This document shows, one piece after another, positions 1 to 8,832 of a stretch of DNA of 64,000 nt (position 1 is its first letter; each line of letters opens with the position of its first letter). Made by a program: the position numbers and the translations under genes. The stretch spans positions 3,596,001 to 3,660,000 of the forward strand of contig NZ_CP043505.1 in the NCBI RefSeq assembly GCF_008365295.1, read 5' to 3'. This DNA is from Agromyces intestinalis. GTDB lineage: Bacteria > Actinomycetota > Actinomycetes > Actinomycetales > Microbacteriaceae. The notes beneath the pieces were generated by a model. That model did no database searches. It had not been told where the DNA came from and saw only the letters and a list, made by a program, of their open reading frames with translations.

Positions 1-907
1 CGTCACGCTCGACCTGGTCGCCGTGATCGACGGCACCGAGGTCGACACCGCCAAGGGCATCTCGTACGAGCTCGGTTCGGGCGAGCTGCTCGAGGGCATC
101 GACGACGCCATCGACTCGCTCACCGCGGGTGAGACCACGACCTTCGCCTCGAAGCTGCTCGGCGGCGACCACGAGGGCGAGACGGCCGAGATCACCGTGA
201 CCGTCGAGGCCGTGAAGGAGCGCGAGCTTCCCGAGGCCGACGACGACTTCGCACAGATCGCGAGCGAGTTCGACACCCTCGCCGAGCTCACCGAGAGCCT
301 GAAGGAGCAGGTCGCGCGCACCAAGACGTTCGGTCAGGGCACCCAGGCCCGCGATCTGCTCGTCGACAAGCTCCTCGAGCTCGTCGAGGTGCCGGTCGCC
401 GACTCCGTCATCGAGGACGAGGTGCACCGCCACCTCGAGAGCGAGGGTCGCCTCGAGGACGACGAGCACCGCGCCGAGGTCACCGAGGCGAGCACCAAGG
501 CCTTCAAGACCCAGATCGTGCTCGATGCGATCGCCGAGGCCGAGGGCGTGAAGGTCAGCCAGGACGAGCTCACCCAGTACCTCGTTCAGGGTGCCGCCCA
601 GTATGGAATGGACCCGAACGAGTTCGTCCAGGTCCTCAGCCAGAACGGCCAGATCCCCGCCATGGTCGGCGAGGTCGCGCGCAACAAGGCGCTCGCGATC
701 GCGCTCGGCAAGGCCAAGGTGGCGGATGCCTCGGGCAACGCCGTCGACCTGTCGGAGTTCACCGCCGTCGCCGGCGATGACGAGCCCGAGGCCGCCGAGT
801 CGGTCCAGGACGAGGTCGTCGAGACGGCGGCCGAGACCGAGCCCGCCGAGGAAGCTCCCAAGAAGCCGGCGCGCAAGCGCGCGGCCAAGAAGGCTGACGC
901 CGAGTAG
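1..907 (+). CDS. tig: Trigger factor, C-terminal part (5' end outside window)
   Basis: This is the end of the ribosome-bound chaperone/peptidyl-prolyl isomerase that binds nascent chains. The reading frame is open from base 2, so the gene starts upstream; the ribosome-binding domain is not in the window. The visible part begins in the PPIase (FKBP-like) domain, with the run [19 protein letters not shown], and continues into the helical C-terminal chaperone arms. The last 50 or so residues are acidic and then Lys/Ala-rich ([11 protein letters not shown]), a low-complexity tail common in actinobacterial trigger factors. Its position just upstream of clpP1-clpP2-clpX is the conserved proteostasis order. 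A strong hairpin follows the stop. Confidence 0.95.
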   Translation, partial: VTLDLVAVIDGTEVDTAKGISYELGSGELLEGIDDAIDSLTAGETTTFASKLLGGDHEGETAEITVTVEAVKERELPEADDDFAQIASEFDTLAELTESLKEQVARTKTFGQGTQARDLLVDKLLELVEVPVADSVIEDEVHRHLESEGRLEDDEHRAEVTEASTKAFKTQIVLDAIAEAEGVKVSQDELTQYLVQGAAQYGMDPNEFVQVLSQNGQIPAMVGEVARNKALAIALGKAKVADASGNAVDLSEFTAVAGDDEPEAAESVQDEVVETAAETEPAEEAPKKPARKRAAKKADAE

Positions 908-927
908 GCTCGAGCACGACCGCGCAG

Positions 928-956
928 AAGGGCCGGATGCCTCGCATCCGGCCCTT
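928..956 (+). terminator. Intrinsic-type hairpin after tig
   Basis: A perfect 13-bp inverted repeat (arms AAGGGCCGGATGC and GCATCCGGCCCTT, loop CTC) starts 20 bases after the tig stop. No long T tract follows, which is usual in high-GC genomes. It separates tig from the TPR gene and argues against a start for that gene inside the hairpin. Confidence 0.75.
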
Positions 957-999
957 CCGCATCCCCACCCGATCACCACGCCACCGAGAGGCCGAGCCC

Positions 1000-1548
1000 A
1001 TGACGACCGACGACTGGGAACAGCGCATCGACGAGGTCTGGCGCCTCGCGGCGGGATCACTCGTCGACGACGAGGTGATCGCCCGGATCGACGCGATCGC
1101 TGCCGAACGCGGCGACGACGACGCCCGGGCCGTCTTCGAGCGGGCGGGCGCACGCGACTCCGCCGGCCGCCCCGACGAGGCCGTGCCGCTGTACCGGCGC
1201 TCGCTCGAGCTCGGCCTCGATGACGAGCACCGGCCGCAGGCGATCGTGCAGTTGGCCAGTAGCATCCGCAACCTCGGCGACGTCGACGAGGCGCTGCGGC
1301 TCATCGAGGCCGAGCACCGCGACCACCCCGAGGCCCCGTACCGCGACGAGGTGGCGGCTTTCCTCGCGCTGGTGCTCGTGAGCGCGGGCGACGCCCGCCG
1401 TGGGGCATCCGTCGCGCTGACGGCGCTGGCACCGCACCTGCGCCGCTACACGCGGTCGGTGACGGCGTACGCGGCCGACCTCCTCGCCGCCGACGAGTCG
1501 TCGTCCGAGCAGGGTCCCGACGCGTCATCCGACGCGTCATCCGCCTAG
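1000..1548 (+). CDS. Tetratricopeptide-repeat protein
   Basis: A 182-residue soluble protein. Residues about 45-140 form paired helices of TPR type ([48 protein letters not shown]), a fold used for protein-protein contacts. I chose ATG 1000 because a GAGAG motif lies about 10 bases upstream; an earlier in-frame ATG at 937 lies inside the preceding hairpin. The C-terminal tail is a short repeat (DASSDASS) encoded by two identical 12-base units at 1519-1542. Proteins of this type are common between tig and clpP in related genomes, but I know of no assigned function. The TPR assignment rests on pattern only. Confidence 0.75.
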   Translation: MTTDDWEQRIDEVWRLAAGSLVDDEVIARIDAIAAERGDDDARAVFERAGARDSAGRPDEAVPLYRRSLELGLDDEHRPQAIVQLASSIRNLGDVDEALRLIEAEHRDHPEAPYRDEVAAFLALVLVSAGDARRGASVALTALAPHLRRYTRSVTAYAADLLAADESSSEQGPDASSDASSA

Positions 1549-1549
1549 G

Positions 1550-1622
1550 GCGAACAGCCCCGTTCGCGCGTGTTGCACCGGATAGATTCGATTCAACGCG
1601 ACAACGAAACGGAGCGACATCC
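1550..1622 (+). promoter_or_regulatory. clpP1 upstream region with inverted repeat
   Basis: The 75-base gap before clpP1 holds an inverted repeat GCGAAC-N6-GTTCGC (1550-1567) followed by a TTGCAC element (1573-1578) and AT-richer sequence. The half-sites resemble SOS half-sites but the spacing is 6, not 4. In other actinobacteria clpP1P2 is activated by ClgR; whether this repeat is such a site is unproven. The clpP1 ribosome binding site (GGAG) ends about 8 bases before its ATG. Confidence 0.4.
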
Positions 1623-2210
1623 ATGGCCGAACCGACACTGCAGCCCAGTGTGTTCGATCGACTGCTGAAGGACCGCATCATCTGGCTCGGTTCCGAGGTG
1701 CGCGATGACAACGCGAACGAGATCGCCGCGAAGCTGCTGCTCCTCGCTGCGGAAGACCCGAAGAAGGACATCTACCTCTACATCAACTCGCCGGGTGGCT
1801 CGATCACGGCCGGCATGGCGATCTACGACACCATGCAGTTCGTGCCGAACGACATCGTCACCGTCGGCATCGGCATGGCCGCCTCGATGGGTCAGCTGCT
1901 GCTCACCGCGGGCACCAAGGGCAAGCGATACATCACCCCGAACGCACGCGTCCTGCTGCACCAGCCGCACGGCGGGTTCGGCGGCACCGCGAGCGACATC
2001 CAGACCCAGGCGCAGCTCATCCTCGACATGAAGAAGCGGCTCGCCGAGATCACCGCGGCGCAGACCGGCAAGTCGGTCGAGCAGATCAACCGCGACGGCG
2101 ACCGCGACCGCTGGTTCACCGCGCAGGAGGCCCTCGAGTACGGCTTCGTCGACCACATCCGCGAGTCGGCGCTCGACGTGTCCGGCGGCGGCGGAACCGA
2201 CCAGGCGTAG
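1623..2210 (+). CDS. clpP1: ATP-dependent Clp protease proteolytic subunit 1
   Basis: A serine peptidase subunit of the ClpXP/ClpCP protease, 195 residues. The catalytic triad is visible with the family spacing: Ser88 in GMAASMG, His113 in LLHQPH, and Asp162 in RDRDRWF (25 and 49 residues apart, as in E. coli ClpP). Actinobacteria carry two ClpP paralogues that assemble as a mixed double ring, and this one is followed 17 bases later by clpP2. It has a short N-terminus without a long propeptide. The gene starts with ATG behind a GGAG motif. Confidence 0.96.
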   Translation: MAEPTLQPSVFDRLLKDRIIWLGSEVRDDNANEIAAKLLLLAAEDPKKDIYLYINSPGGSITAGMAIYDTMQFVPNDIVTVGIGMAASMGQLLLTAGTKGKRYITPNARVLLHQPHGGFGGTASDIQTQAQLILDMKKRLAEITAAQTGKSVEQINRDGDRDRWFTAQEALEYGFVDHIRESALDVSGGGGTDQA

Positions 2211-2227
2211 GAAGAGAGATCGATCGA

Positions 2228-2896
2228 ATGAATATCCCCGAATTCGGCGGGCTCGCCAACCGCGGCATGCAGATGCCCGGCTCGCGCTACATCCTGCCCA
2301 GCTTCGAAGAGCGCACGGCCTACGGCTACAAGCGACAGGACCCGTACGCGAAGCTCTTCGAGGACCGCATCATCTTCCTCGGCGTGCAGGTCGACGACGC
2401 GTCCGCCGACGACATCATGGCGCAGCTGCTCGTGCTCGAGTCGATGGACCCCGACCGCGACATCATGATGTACATCAACTCGCCCGGTGGCTCGTTCACG
2501 GCGATGACCGCGATCTACGACACGATGCAGTACATCCGCCCGCAGATCATGACGGTCGTGCTCGGTCAGGCCGCCTCGGCGGCCGCTGTGATCGCCGCCG
2601 CCGGCACACCGGGCAAGCGCCTCGCACTGCCGAACGCGCGTATCCTGATCCACCAGCCTGCGATGGGCGAGGCCGGCCACGGCCAGGCCTCCGACATCGA
2701 GATCCAGGCGGCCGAGATCATGCGCATGCGCACGTGGCTCGAAGAGACCCTGGCACGCCACTCCAAGCGCTACCAGCAGCAGGTGCACGACGACATCGAC
2801 CGCGACAAGATCCTGTCGGCCGAGGAGGCGCTCGAATACGGGCTCATCGACCAGGTGCTGACCTCGCGCAAGACGGTGCCCGCGATCGCGAGCTGA
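2228..2896 (+). CDS. clpP2: ATP-dependent Clp protease proteolytic subunit 2
   Basis: The second ClpP paralogue, 222 residues, 17 bases after clpP1 and clearly in the same operon. The catalytic residues are Ser117 (GQAASAA), His142 (LIHQPAMG) and Asp191 (DIDRDK). It has a longer N-terminal extension (about 38 residues before the conserved DPYAKLFEDRIIFLG), as expected for actinobacterial ClpP2, where a propeptide is processed. It should form the heteromeric ClpP1P2 tetradecamer that is fed by ClpX (next gene) and ClpC. A GGAAGAGAG motif serves as ribosome binding site. Confidence 0.96.
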   Translation: MNIPEFGGLANRGMQMPGSRYILPSFEERTAYGYKRQDPYAKLFEDRIIFLGVQVDDASADDIMAQLLVLESMDPDRDIMMYINSPGGSFTAMTAIYDTMQYIRPQIMTVVLGQAASAAAVIAAAGTPGKRLALPNARILIHQPAMGEAGHGQASDIEIQAAEIMRMRTWLEETLARHSKRYQQQVHDDIDRDKILSAEEALEYGLIDQVLTSRKTVPAIAS

Positions 2897-2907
2897 ACCG
2901 CGCTGCA

Positions 2908-2946
2908 ACGGATGCCTCGCCGACCACGTGTCGGCGAGGCATCCGT
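2908..2946 (+). terminator. Hairpin after clpP2
   Basis: A perfect 16-bp inverted repeat with a 7-base loop (CCACGTG) begins 12 bases after the clpP2 stop. The arms contain CGGATGCC and GGCATCCG, the word that recurs across this window. It separates clpP1P2 from clpX, so clpX probably has its own promoter (TAGGCT at 3073-3078). Confidence 0.75.
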
Positions 2947-3108
2947 GCGTCCGGCGACGACGCGGGCGGCGCCGCGCCCGTGCCCGGAGCCCTTTCACGC
3001 CCGGTTCGCCCAGAGCGAAGACGCGCCCGCACCCAAAACGCGCAGGTCCGCCGAACCTGCCGCTGATCGGGTTAGGCTCGGTGCAGACGCCGCAAGAGGG
3101 AGGCAGCG

Positions 3109-4383
3109 ATGGCACGCATCGGGGAGAGCGCCGACCTGCTCAAGTGCTCGTTCTGCGGAAAGAGCCAGAAGCAGGTGCAGCAGCTCATCGCCGGCCCGGG
3201 CGTCTACATCTGCGACGAGTGCGTCGAGCTGTGCAACGAGATCATCGAGGAGCGACTCGCCGAGGCCAACGAGACCGAGTCGGGCGAGTTCGAACTGCCG
3301 AAGCCGAAAGAGATCTTCGCGTTCCTCGAAGAGTACGTGATCGGCCAAGACGATGCGAAGCGCGCGCTCGCGGTCGCCGTCTACAACCACTACAAGCGGG
3401 TGCGCGCCCGCACGGCCATCACCTCGGCCGACCACCGCGACGACGTCGAGATCGCGAAGTCGAACATTCTGCTGATCGGGCCGACCGGTTGCGGCAAGAC
3501 CTATCTCGCGCAGACGTTGGCGAAGCAGCTCAACGTGCCGTTCGCGGTCGCCGACGCGACCGCGCTCACCGAGGCGGGCTACGTCGGCGAAGACGTCGAG
3601 AACATCCTGCTGAAGCTCATCCAGGCCGCCGACTACGACGTGAAGCGTGCCGAGACGGGCATCATCTACATCGACGAGGTCGACAAGATCGCCCGCAAGG
3701 CCGAGAACCCGTCGATCACGAGGGATGTCTCGGGTGAGGGCGTGCAGCAAGCGCTGCTGAAGATCCTCGAAGGCACGGTCGCCTCGGTGCCGCCACAGGG
3801 CGGGCGCAAGCATCCGCACCAGGAGTTCATCCAGATCGACACGACGAACGTGCTGTTCATCGTCGCCGGCGCGTTCGCCGGGCTCGAAGACATCATCTCG
3901 TCGCGGGTCGGCAAGCGCGGCATCGGGTTCGGGGCGCCGCTGCACTCGAAACTCGACCACGCCGACCTGTTCTCCGACGTCCTGCCCGAAGACCTGCACA
4001 AGTTCGGGCTCATCCCCGAGTTCATCGGCCGCCTCCCCGTGGTGGCGACGGTCTCGCCTCTCGACCGCGACGCGCTGATGGAGATCCTCACCGAGCCGAA
4101 GAACGCGCTGGTGCGGCAGTACCAGCGCATGTTCGAGCTCGACGGCGTGCAGCTCGACTTCGACGACGAGGCGCTGCAGGCGATCGCCGATCTCGCGGTG
4201 CTACGCCAGACCGGTGCTCGCGGGCTCCGCGCGATCATGGAAGAGGTGCTGGGGCCGATCATGTTCGAGATCCCCTCGTCGACGGGGGTCGCGCGCGTGG
4301 TCATCACGAAGGCCGCCGTGCTCGAGAACGCCGCGCCCACGATCGTGCCCCACAAGCCGCGTCGCGCCGAGAAGTCGGCCTGA
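3109..4383 (+). CDS. clpX: ATP-dependent Clp protease ATP-binding subunit ClpX
   Basis: A hexameric AAA+ unfoldase that feeds substrates to ClpP, 424 residues. The N-terminal zinc-binding domain shows the four cysteines C13, C16, C35 and C38. The Walker A motif is GPTGCGKT at 124-131 and Walker B is IIYIDE at 185-190. The C-terminal sensor-2 region ([14 protein letters not shown]) is intact. It lies about 210 bases after clpP2, beyond a strong hairpin. A TAGGCT element at 3073 and a GGGAGG ribosome site support independent transcription. Length and motifs are normal for the family. Confidence 0.97.
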   Translation: MARIGESADLLKCSFCGKSQKQVQQLIAGPGVYICDECVELCNEIIEERLAEANETESGEFELPKPKEIFAFLEEYVIGQDDAKRALAVAVYNHYKRVRARTAITSADHRDDVEIAKSNILLIGPTGCGKTYLAQTLAKQLNVPFAVADATALTEAGYVGEDVENILLKLIQAADYDVKRAETGIIYIDEVDKIARKAENPSITRDVSGEGVQQALLKILEGTVASVPPQGGRKHPHQEFIQIDTTNVLFIVAGAFAGLEDIISSRVGKRGIGFGAPLHSKLDHADLFSDVLPEDLHKFGLIPEFIGRLPVVATVSPLDRDALMEILTEPKNALVRQYQRMFELDGVQLDFDDEALQAIADLAVLRQTGARGLRAIMEEVLGPIMFEIPSSTGVARVVITKAAVLENAAPTIVPHKPRRAEKSA

Positions 4384-4429
4384 GCCGAACGAGCGGAACG
4401 GCTCGGCCACGACCGACCGGGGGCCTCCG

Positions 4430-4714
4430 TCAGTCGAAGACGCGCAGCAGTCGCCAGCGGCCGTCGTCGCGCGCGACATCGAACACGTGCGTCTCGCCGT
4501 CGTCGGAGCTGGCCTGGAACCGCCAGCCCGAGATCGCCAGCGGCGCACGGCCGGGGGAGACGTCGTGCTCGCTGAACGGCGCCCACCACTCGGCGGGCCC
4601 GACGAGAGTCGTCGGCCGATCGGTCACGCGGAACCGTCGGGCGCGCCACACCAGTCGACGCGGCGACCCCGCGTCATCCGTCCAGACCTCGACGTACTCC
4701 TGGAGCTGCGGCAT
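4430..4714 (-). CDS. Small DUF6504-like protein under an SOS-type operator
   Basis: A 94-residue protein with a Trp/Arg-rich pattern (VWRARRFRV near the N-terminus, ISGWRFQA in the middle, RWRLLRVFD at the C-terminus). From memory this matches the actinobacterial DUF6504 family, members of which often sit near ImuB/DnaE2-type mutagenesis genes; I cannot verify this here. I chose ATG 4714 (GAGGG just upstream); an alternative ATG at 4729 would lie inside the operator. A perfect LexA-type palindrome sits 13-34 bases upstream, implying DNA-damage induction. No mutagenesis polymerase gene is adjacent, so the gene is an SOS-regulated orphan here. The function is unknown. Confidence 0.72.
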   Translation of the reverse strand: MPQLQEYVEVWTDDAGSPRRLVWRARRFRVTDRPTTLVGPAEWWAPFSEHDVSPGRAPLAISGWRFQASSDDGETHVFDVARDDGRWRLLRVFD

Positions 4715-4726
4715 GGGCGACCCTCG

Positions 4727-4748
4727 CATTCGAACACCTGTTCGAATG
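4727..4748 (-). promoter_or_regulatory. LexA-type SOS box
   Basis: A perfect palindrome with 10-bp arms and a 2-base centre contains CGAACACCTGTTCG, which fits the Gram-positive/actinobacterial SOS consensus CGAAC-N4-GTTCG exactly. On the minus strand a TACCAT hexamer overlaps its upstream edge and could be the -10 element. LexA binding would therefore cover the core promoter of the DUF6504-like gene. Confidence 0.8.
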
Positions 4749-4772
4749 GTAGCACCGCCCGCAGCGCGCTGG

Positions 4773-5900
4773 TCAGGCCAGGTCGTCGTCGGGTCGCGCG
4801 CCGAAGACGATCTCGTCCCAGCTCGGCATCGACGCCCGACCCTTGCGGCCACGGTTCGACGAGCCGCCGCCGCGACCGCCCCAGAGCGCCCGTGCGGCCG
4901 CGCCAGGCTTGTCCTCGGCGGTCGCGGGCTCGGCGTCGGGTTTCGGGTCCGAGGCCGCCCGAGGCGCTGCAGGCGCCTCTGACGACGTGGACGTAGTCGA
5001 GGCACCGTTCGTCGTGACGGGGATGGGAAGCGGTGTCTGCTCGTCGGTCACCGCCTCACGTTCTCCTCGGCGGCGACGCAGCGCCTCGAGCAGGTCGGCG
5101 GTCTCGCCCTGCGGAGGAGTCGGTTCATCGGCGCGCTTGATCGCCGCGCGGGCGACGGCGGGACTCGAGACCGCGGGTGCGAGCGGTGCCGGACGACCGT
5201 ACGGCAGCAACTCGGGCTGCGGCGCGGTGTCCTCCTCGCGCTCGGCCGGCCCGTCGTCGAAGTCGAACGCGCCGCTGTCGAACTTCGACGGCTCGGGATC
5301 GTTGCCGACCGCGCGCAGGCGCGGGATCATGCCGCCGTCGAGCTCGCGCTGCTGCGACAGCGTGATCGCCTCGGAGTTGACGGGCTGCAACGACTGCCGC
5401 TTCGGGTCGAAGGTCCATCGGGCGTCGTGATCGATGGTGTCGGCGGTGAACTCGAGCTTGACGACCCACCCGAGCTCATCGTCTTTCCAGGCCGCCCAAC
5501 GTTCGGCGTGCGCATCCAGCTTCTGCAGTCGGTCGCGAATGACGGAGCCGAACGACGCGGGTTCCTCGGCCGCCGGGTCGAGGTCGTCGGGCAGGTGCAC
5601 CGGCACGGCCAGCGCCGACGACACGACGTGTTCGCGTTCGGCGAGCACGGGGCCCTCGAACCTGCGGATGTAGTCGACCGACGCACCGGTCAGACGTGCG
5701 ATCTCGTCGGCCGACAGGCCGGCGCGGATCTGGGCCTGCACCTCGCGCGGCGAGAGCTTCGGCCCCTGGTTGGCCTCGGGCTGGACCTGGCGGATGCGCG
5801 ATTGCAGCACCTCGTCGATCTCGATCCGGAAGCGTGCGCCATCCTCGGAGGCGGCCACGAGTGCACCGCCCTCGACTCCGATCACCTTCAGTTCCTGCAT
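4773..5900 (-). CDS. sepH: SepH-type septation protein (DUF3071)
   Basis: SepH binds FtsZ and promotes its assembly in Streptomyces and mycobacteria. This 375-residue protein starts MQELKVIGVEGGALV, the conserved start of the DUF3071 domain, and contains the helix-turn-helix-like segment LSADEIARLTGASVDYIRRF near residue 75. The C-terminal half is a long, low-complexity Pro/Ala/acidic region ending in a positively charged patch and DDDLA. I chose ATG 5900 because the conserved domain starts there and a GGAAGG motif lies upstream; the frame stays open further upstream without family similarity. It is divergent from the DUF4193 gene across a 200-base gap. Confidence 0.88.
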   Translation of the reverse strand: MQELKVIGVEGGALVAASEDGARFRIEIDEVLQSRIRQVQPEANQGPKLSPREVQAQIRAGLSADEIARLTGASVDYIRRFEGPVLAEREHVVSSALAVPVHLPDDLDPAAEEPASFGSVIRDRLQKLDAHAERWAAWKDDELGWVVKLEFTADTIDHDARWTFDPKRQSLQPVNSEAITLSQQRELDGGMIPRLRAVGNDPEPSKFDSGAFDFDDGPAEREEDTAPQPELLPYGRPAPLAPAVSSPAVARAAIKRADEPTPPQGETADLLEALRRRRGEREAVTDEQTPLPIPVTTNGASTTSTSSEAPAAPRAASDPKPDAEPATAEDKPGAAARALWGGRGGGSSNRGRKGRASMPSWDEIVFGARPDDDLA

Positions 5901-6100
5901 CGCGACATGACCTTCCGTGCGGTTCGCTTCCGCCCAAGGATGCCACGTGGCGGCCGCCGTGCCCGGGAATAGCGCGGGCGCGCCGGAAGTTGCACGATCA
6001 GCCGGTCGAACCGCCGCGAGGTGGTTTGCCAACGACCGGCTTTTCATGCAAACTATGGCGCGCCGATTCAACGGCGCAGCAACACACGGAACGGATGGGC

Positions 6101-6394
6101 ATGGCAACGGATTACGACGCACCGCGGAAGACCGACGACGAGTCCGAGTCGATCGAGGCCCTCAAGGAGCGCGTTCCCGACAAGATGTCCGGCGTGGTCG
6201 ACGTCGAGGACGCCGACAATCCCGGCAGCTTCGATCTCGCCGGCGCCGACCTGTCCGACGTGGAGCTCGACGTGGTCGTGCTCCCGCCCCAGGCCGACGA
6301 GTTCACCTGCGTGAACTGCTTCCTCGTGAAGCACCGCTCGCAGATCGACCACGAGACCAAGCTCGGGCCGATCTGCCTGGAGTGCGCCTCCTAG
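6101..6394 (+). CDS. DUF4193 zinc-ribbon protein
   Basis: A small acidic protein of 97 residues that is conserved across Actinobacteria. The start MATDYDAPRK is typical of the family, so I prefer ATG 6101 over the ATG six bases upstream. The C-terminus has two CxxC pairs (CVNCFLVKHRSQI and ICLEC), most likely one zinc site. The core is rich in Asp/Glu. The biological role is not known; RNA polymerase-associated roles have been suggested for such proteins, but nothing in the sequence proves that. Its stop codon overlaps the stop of the convergent DUF3093 gene in the tetranucleotide CTAG. Confidence 0.85.
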   Translation: MATDYDAPRKTDDESESIEALKERVPDKMSGVVDVEDADNPGSFDLAGADLSDVELDVVVLPPQADEFTCVNCFLVKHRSQIDHETKLGPICLECAS

Positions 6395-6855
6395 GCTTCC
6401 GACTCAGCACCGCTCGGCCGTCGTGATCCGTTGATCGCGGCGGCCGCTTCGTTGGGATGCCGCGTCGAGACGAGCCAGTACGGCGTCGGGTCGGCGGGGT
6501 CGATGATGGGGATGCGCACGACGGGCTGCACCCACCCGCGGATCACGAGGAACGCGCGGGCGTCGAGCCCGGTGCCGCGCTCGACGCGGGCACGCTCGGG
6601 ACCGAAGCCGATCGCTTCGCCGGTGAGCGCGAGGTCGATCTGGGCGCGGCCGGCGCGCAGGCGCCCGTCGGCAACCTCGATCACGGGCGCGGTGAGCGTG
6701 AGCGCGCCGACGGTGGCGAGGTACATCACGATGCCGGTCACGATGCCGGCGGGCAGCGAGACCGGTGCGAGCACCAGGATGCCGGCGGGCACCAGGAGCA
6801 GGCTGACGAGGTAGATCCAGGGCGTCGGCCACAGCCGTTCGCGGTAGTCGGGCAT
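6391..6855 (-). CDS. DUF3093 membrane protein
   Basis: A 154-residue protein with two adjacent N-terminal membrane helices (residues about 13-32 and 34-55: IYLVSLLLVPAGILVLAPV, then AGIVTGIVMYLATVGALTL), followed by a soluble beta-rich domain ending in WLVSTRHPNEAAAAI. This is the DUF3093 pattern, and the gene is usually next to dut in actinobacteria, as here (38 bases between divergent starts). The C-terminal stop overlaps the DUF4193 stop. The function is unknown; the fold suggests a PH-like domain on a membrane anchor. Confidence 0.85.
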   Translation of the reverse strand: MPDYRERLWPTPWIYLVSLLLVPAGILVLAPVSLPAGIVTGIVMYLATVGALTLTAPVIEVADGRLRAGRAQIDLALTGEAIGFGPERARVERGTGLDARAFLVIRGWVQPVVRIPIIDPADPTPYWLVSTRHPNEAAAAINGSRRPSGAESEA

Positions 6856-6893
6856 GGCTCTATTCGACCAGACTTCTGCACTACCCTCGAACG

Positions 6894-7352
6894 GTGACCG
6901 ATTCCGTCGAGGTGCTCATCACGGCCGACCGCGTGCCGACGTACGCCCACCCGGGCGATGCCGGCGCCGATCTGCACGCCGCCGAATCACTGGTGCTGCA
7001 GCCGGGGGAGCGCGCGACGGTGGGCACGGGGGTGTCCATCGCGCTGCCCGACGGCTACGTCGCCTTCGTGGTTCCGCGTTCGGGGCTCGCGTTCAAGCAC
7101 GGCATCACGATCGTGAACGCGCCGGGCACCGTCGACGCCGGGTACCGCGGTGAGATCAAGGTCGCACTGCTGAACACCGACCGCACCGAGCCGTACGCCA
7201 TCGAGGCGGGCGACCGCATCGCCCAGGTCGTGGTGATGCCGGTGTCGCGGGCGCGGTTCATCGAGGTGGAACGGCTGCCGGGCAGCCACCGTGGCGAGGG
7301 GGGATTCGGCTCGACCGGTTTCGGGGAGCATGCAAAGGAAGTGAACGCGTGA
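6894..7352 (+). CDS. dut: Deoxyuridine 5'-triphosphate nucleotidohydrolase
   Basis: A trimeric dUTPase that hydrolyses dUTP to dUMP and PPi, keeping uracil out of DNA and supplying dTMP synthesis. All five motifs are present in 152 residues: I HPGDAGADL (19-27), II PRSGLA (61-66), III GTVDAGYRGE (78-87, with the catalytic Asp81 and Tyr84), IV GDRIAQ (106-111), V RGEGGFGSTG (133-142). The start is GTG 6894. There is no Shine-Dalgarno; a TACCCT hexamer ends exactly 6 bases before the GTG, so the transcript is probably leaderless. The stop overlaps the next start (GTGA). Confidence 0.96.
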   Translation: MTDSVEVLITADRVPTYAHPGDAGADLHAAESLVLQPGERATVGTGVSIALPDGYVAFVVPRSGLAFKHGITIVNAPGTVDAGYRGEIKVALLNTDRTEPYAIEAGDRIAQVVVMPVSRARFIEVERLPGSHRGEGGFGSTGFGEHAKEVNA

Positions 7353-7975
7353 GCGATATCGAGAACGTGGCGGGCTCGGAGCCCCTCGCAGAACAGCCCA
7401 AGTCGGCTCCGGCCGACCGGGCGACCGCAGGTCCGCTCGACGAGTCCGAGGCCAATCCGGTGCGGCCGTACGTCGACCTGGGCGGGGTGAAGGTGCTGCC
7501 CCGCGAGGGCCTGCACCTGCGCCTCGAGGTGGAGGAGGGGTCCAAGCGCGTCGTCGCGGTCGGACTCGACTACGCCAACTCCACCCTGCAGGTGCAGCCG
7601 TTCGCGGCACCGCGATCGAGCGGGTTGTGGCACGAGATCCGGCTGCAGATCGCCGAGCAGATCGCGCGGCAGGGCGGCACGACGACGGTGCGCGAGGGTG
7701 CATTCGGTCCCGAACTGCTCGCCCAGGTTCCGGTTGCGGCCACCGATTCGGCCCCCGGCCACATGCGGCTGGCGCGATTCGTCGGCGTCGACGGTCCGCG
7801 GTGGTTCCTCCGCGGTGTCATCGCGGGCGAGGCGGCGGTCGAGCCGAACGCGGCCGCTCAGGTCGAAGACCTCTTCCGCTCGATCGTCGTGGTGCGCGGC
7901 ACCACCCCCATGCCCCCGCGCGACCTCATTCCGCTCCGCATGCCGACCGGCGCCGCCGGCGGCCCGGTGCGCTAG
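7349..7975 (+). CDS. DUF3710 protein
   Basis: A 208-residue soluble protein directly downstream of dut and translationally coupled to it through a GTGA overlap. The N-terminal 35 residues are low complexity; the core starts at VRPYVDLGGVKVLPREGLHLRLEVEE and ends with VEDLFRSIVVVRGTTPMPPRDLIPLRMP, both hallmarks of the DUF3710 family. The dut-DUF3710 neighbourhood is conserved in Actinobacteria, which suggests a linked role. No catalytic motif is visible and the function is unknown. An AAGGAAG motif is placed well for translation from GTG 7349. Confidence 0.86.
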   Translation: MSDIENVAGSEPLAEQPKSAPADRATAGPLDESEANPVRPYVDLGGVKVLPREGLHLRLEVEEGSKRVVAVGLDYANSTLQVQPFAAPRSSGLWHEIRLQIAEQIARQGGTTTVREGAFGPELLAQVPVAATDSAPGHMRLARFVGVDGPRWFLRGVIAGEAAVEPNAAAQVEDLFRSIVVVRGTTPMPPRDLIPLRMPTGAAGGPVR

Positions 7976-7984
7976 CGGGTCCGC

Positions 7985-8770
7985 ATGGCCGACGACGAGA
8001 TCCGGCCGGGGACGGCGGATGCCTCATCCGAATCGCAGCCCGCGCGCGAGCCCGATCCCAAGGCCGAGTTGGCCAAGCAGTTCCAGGAGGCGGCCGAGCG
8101 ATCGGGCCTGGGGGCGCTCGCACGCGACGAGAAGCTGAGCGCGCGCGACGTGCTCGGTGCGGTCGGCGGTGTGCGCGGCATCCTCGAGGCCTTGCTGCCC
8201 GGCCTCGTCTTCCTCGTCGTCTACTCGGTGCTGACGAGCTTCGCCGGGCAGGACTCGCAGCAGGCGCTCGTCCCGGCGCTCGCCTCGTCGGTCGGTCTCG
8301 CGGTCGTCTTCACGATCGCGCGCGTCGTCGTGAAAGGGCAACCGACGCAGGCCATCGCGGGCCTGGTCGGAGTGCTGCTGTCGGCCGCGCTCGCACTGTG
8401 GACCGGCGACGCGCGCGACAACTACGTACTCGGGTTCATCACGAACGCCGCATACGCGATCGGCCTCGGGGTGTCGATGCTCGTGAAGTGGCCGGTCGTC
8501 GGCCTCGTCGTCGGGTTTCTCACCGGCGAGGGCACGGCGTGGCGCCGCGATCGACGCGAGTATCGCATCGCCCAGTTCCTCACCCTCGTATGGACCGGCT
8601 TCTTCGTGGCGCGGCTCGTGGTGCAGGTGCCGCTCTACCTCGCCGACAACGTGCCCGCGCTCGGCGCGACGCGACTGTTGATGGGCGTGCCGCTGTACGC
8701 GCTCATGCTCGTCTTCACGTGGCTCGTCGTGCGCGCCACCCGGCGGTCGGCCGGCAACGCCACCGAGTGA
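7985..8770 (+). CDS. DUF3159 membrane protein
   Basis: A 261-residue integral membrane protein, 9 bases after the DUF3710 gene and in the same operon. An N-terminal cytoplasmic segment of about 60 residues is followed by about six hydrophobic helices (for example LEALLPGLVFLVVYSVL, LVGVLLSAALALW, WPVVGLVVGFLTGE, LMGVPLYALMLVFTWLVV). The motif FLTGEGTAWRRDR in the middle is conserved in DUF3159 proteins. Related families sit beside dut and DUF3710 in most actinobacteria. No substrate can be predicted from the sequence. Confidence 0.85.
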   Translation: MADDEIRPGTADASSESQPAREPDPKAELAKQFQEAAERSGLGALARDEKLSARDVLGAVGGVRGILEALLPGLVFLVVYSVLTSFAGQDSQQALVPALASSVGLAVVFTIARVVVKGQPTQAIAGLVGVLLSAALALWTGDARDNYVLGFITNAAYAIGLGVSMLVKWPVVGLVVGFLTGEGTAWRRDRREYRIAQFLTLVWTGFFVARLVVQVPLYLADNVPALGATRLLMGVPLYALMLVFTWLVVRATRRSAGNATE

Positions 8771-8775
8771 TAGAG

Positions 8776-8795
8776 TTATCTCGACATCAAGATAA
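8776..8795 (+). promoter_or_regulatory. Imperfect palindrome upstream of acnA (MarR-type candidate)
   Basis: TTATCT at the left and AGATAA at the right frame CGACATCA; 8 of 10 positions are symmetric. It is one of the few AT-rich elements in the region and lies about 130 bases upstream of acnA. In Streptomyces the MarR-family protein TamR controls aconitase from palindromes of this general type, but I cannot confirm that the sequence matches. Confidence 0.45.
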
Positions 8796-8832
8796 ATCAT
8801 CGACGTCTCGGCCCCGGCCGCGAGGCATCCGC

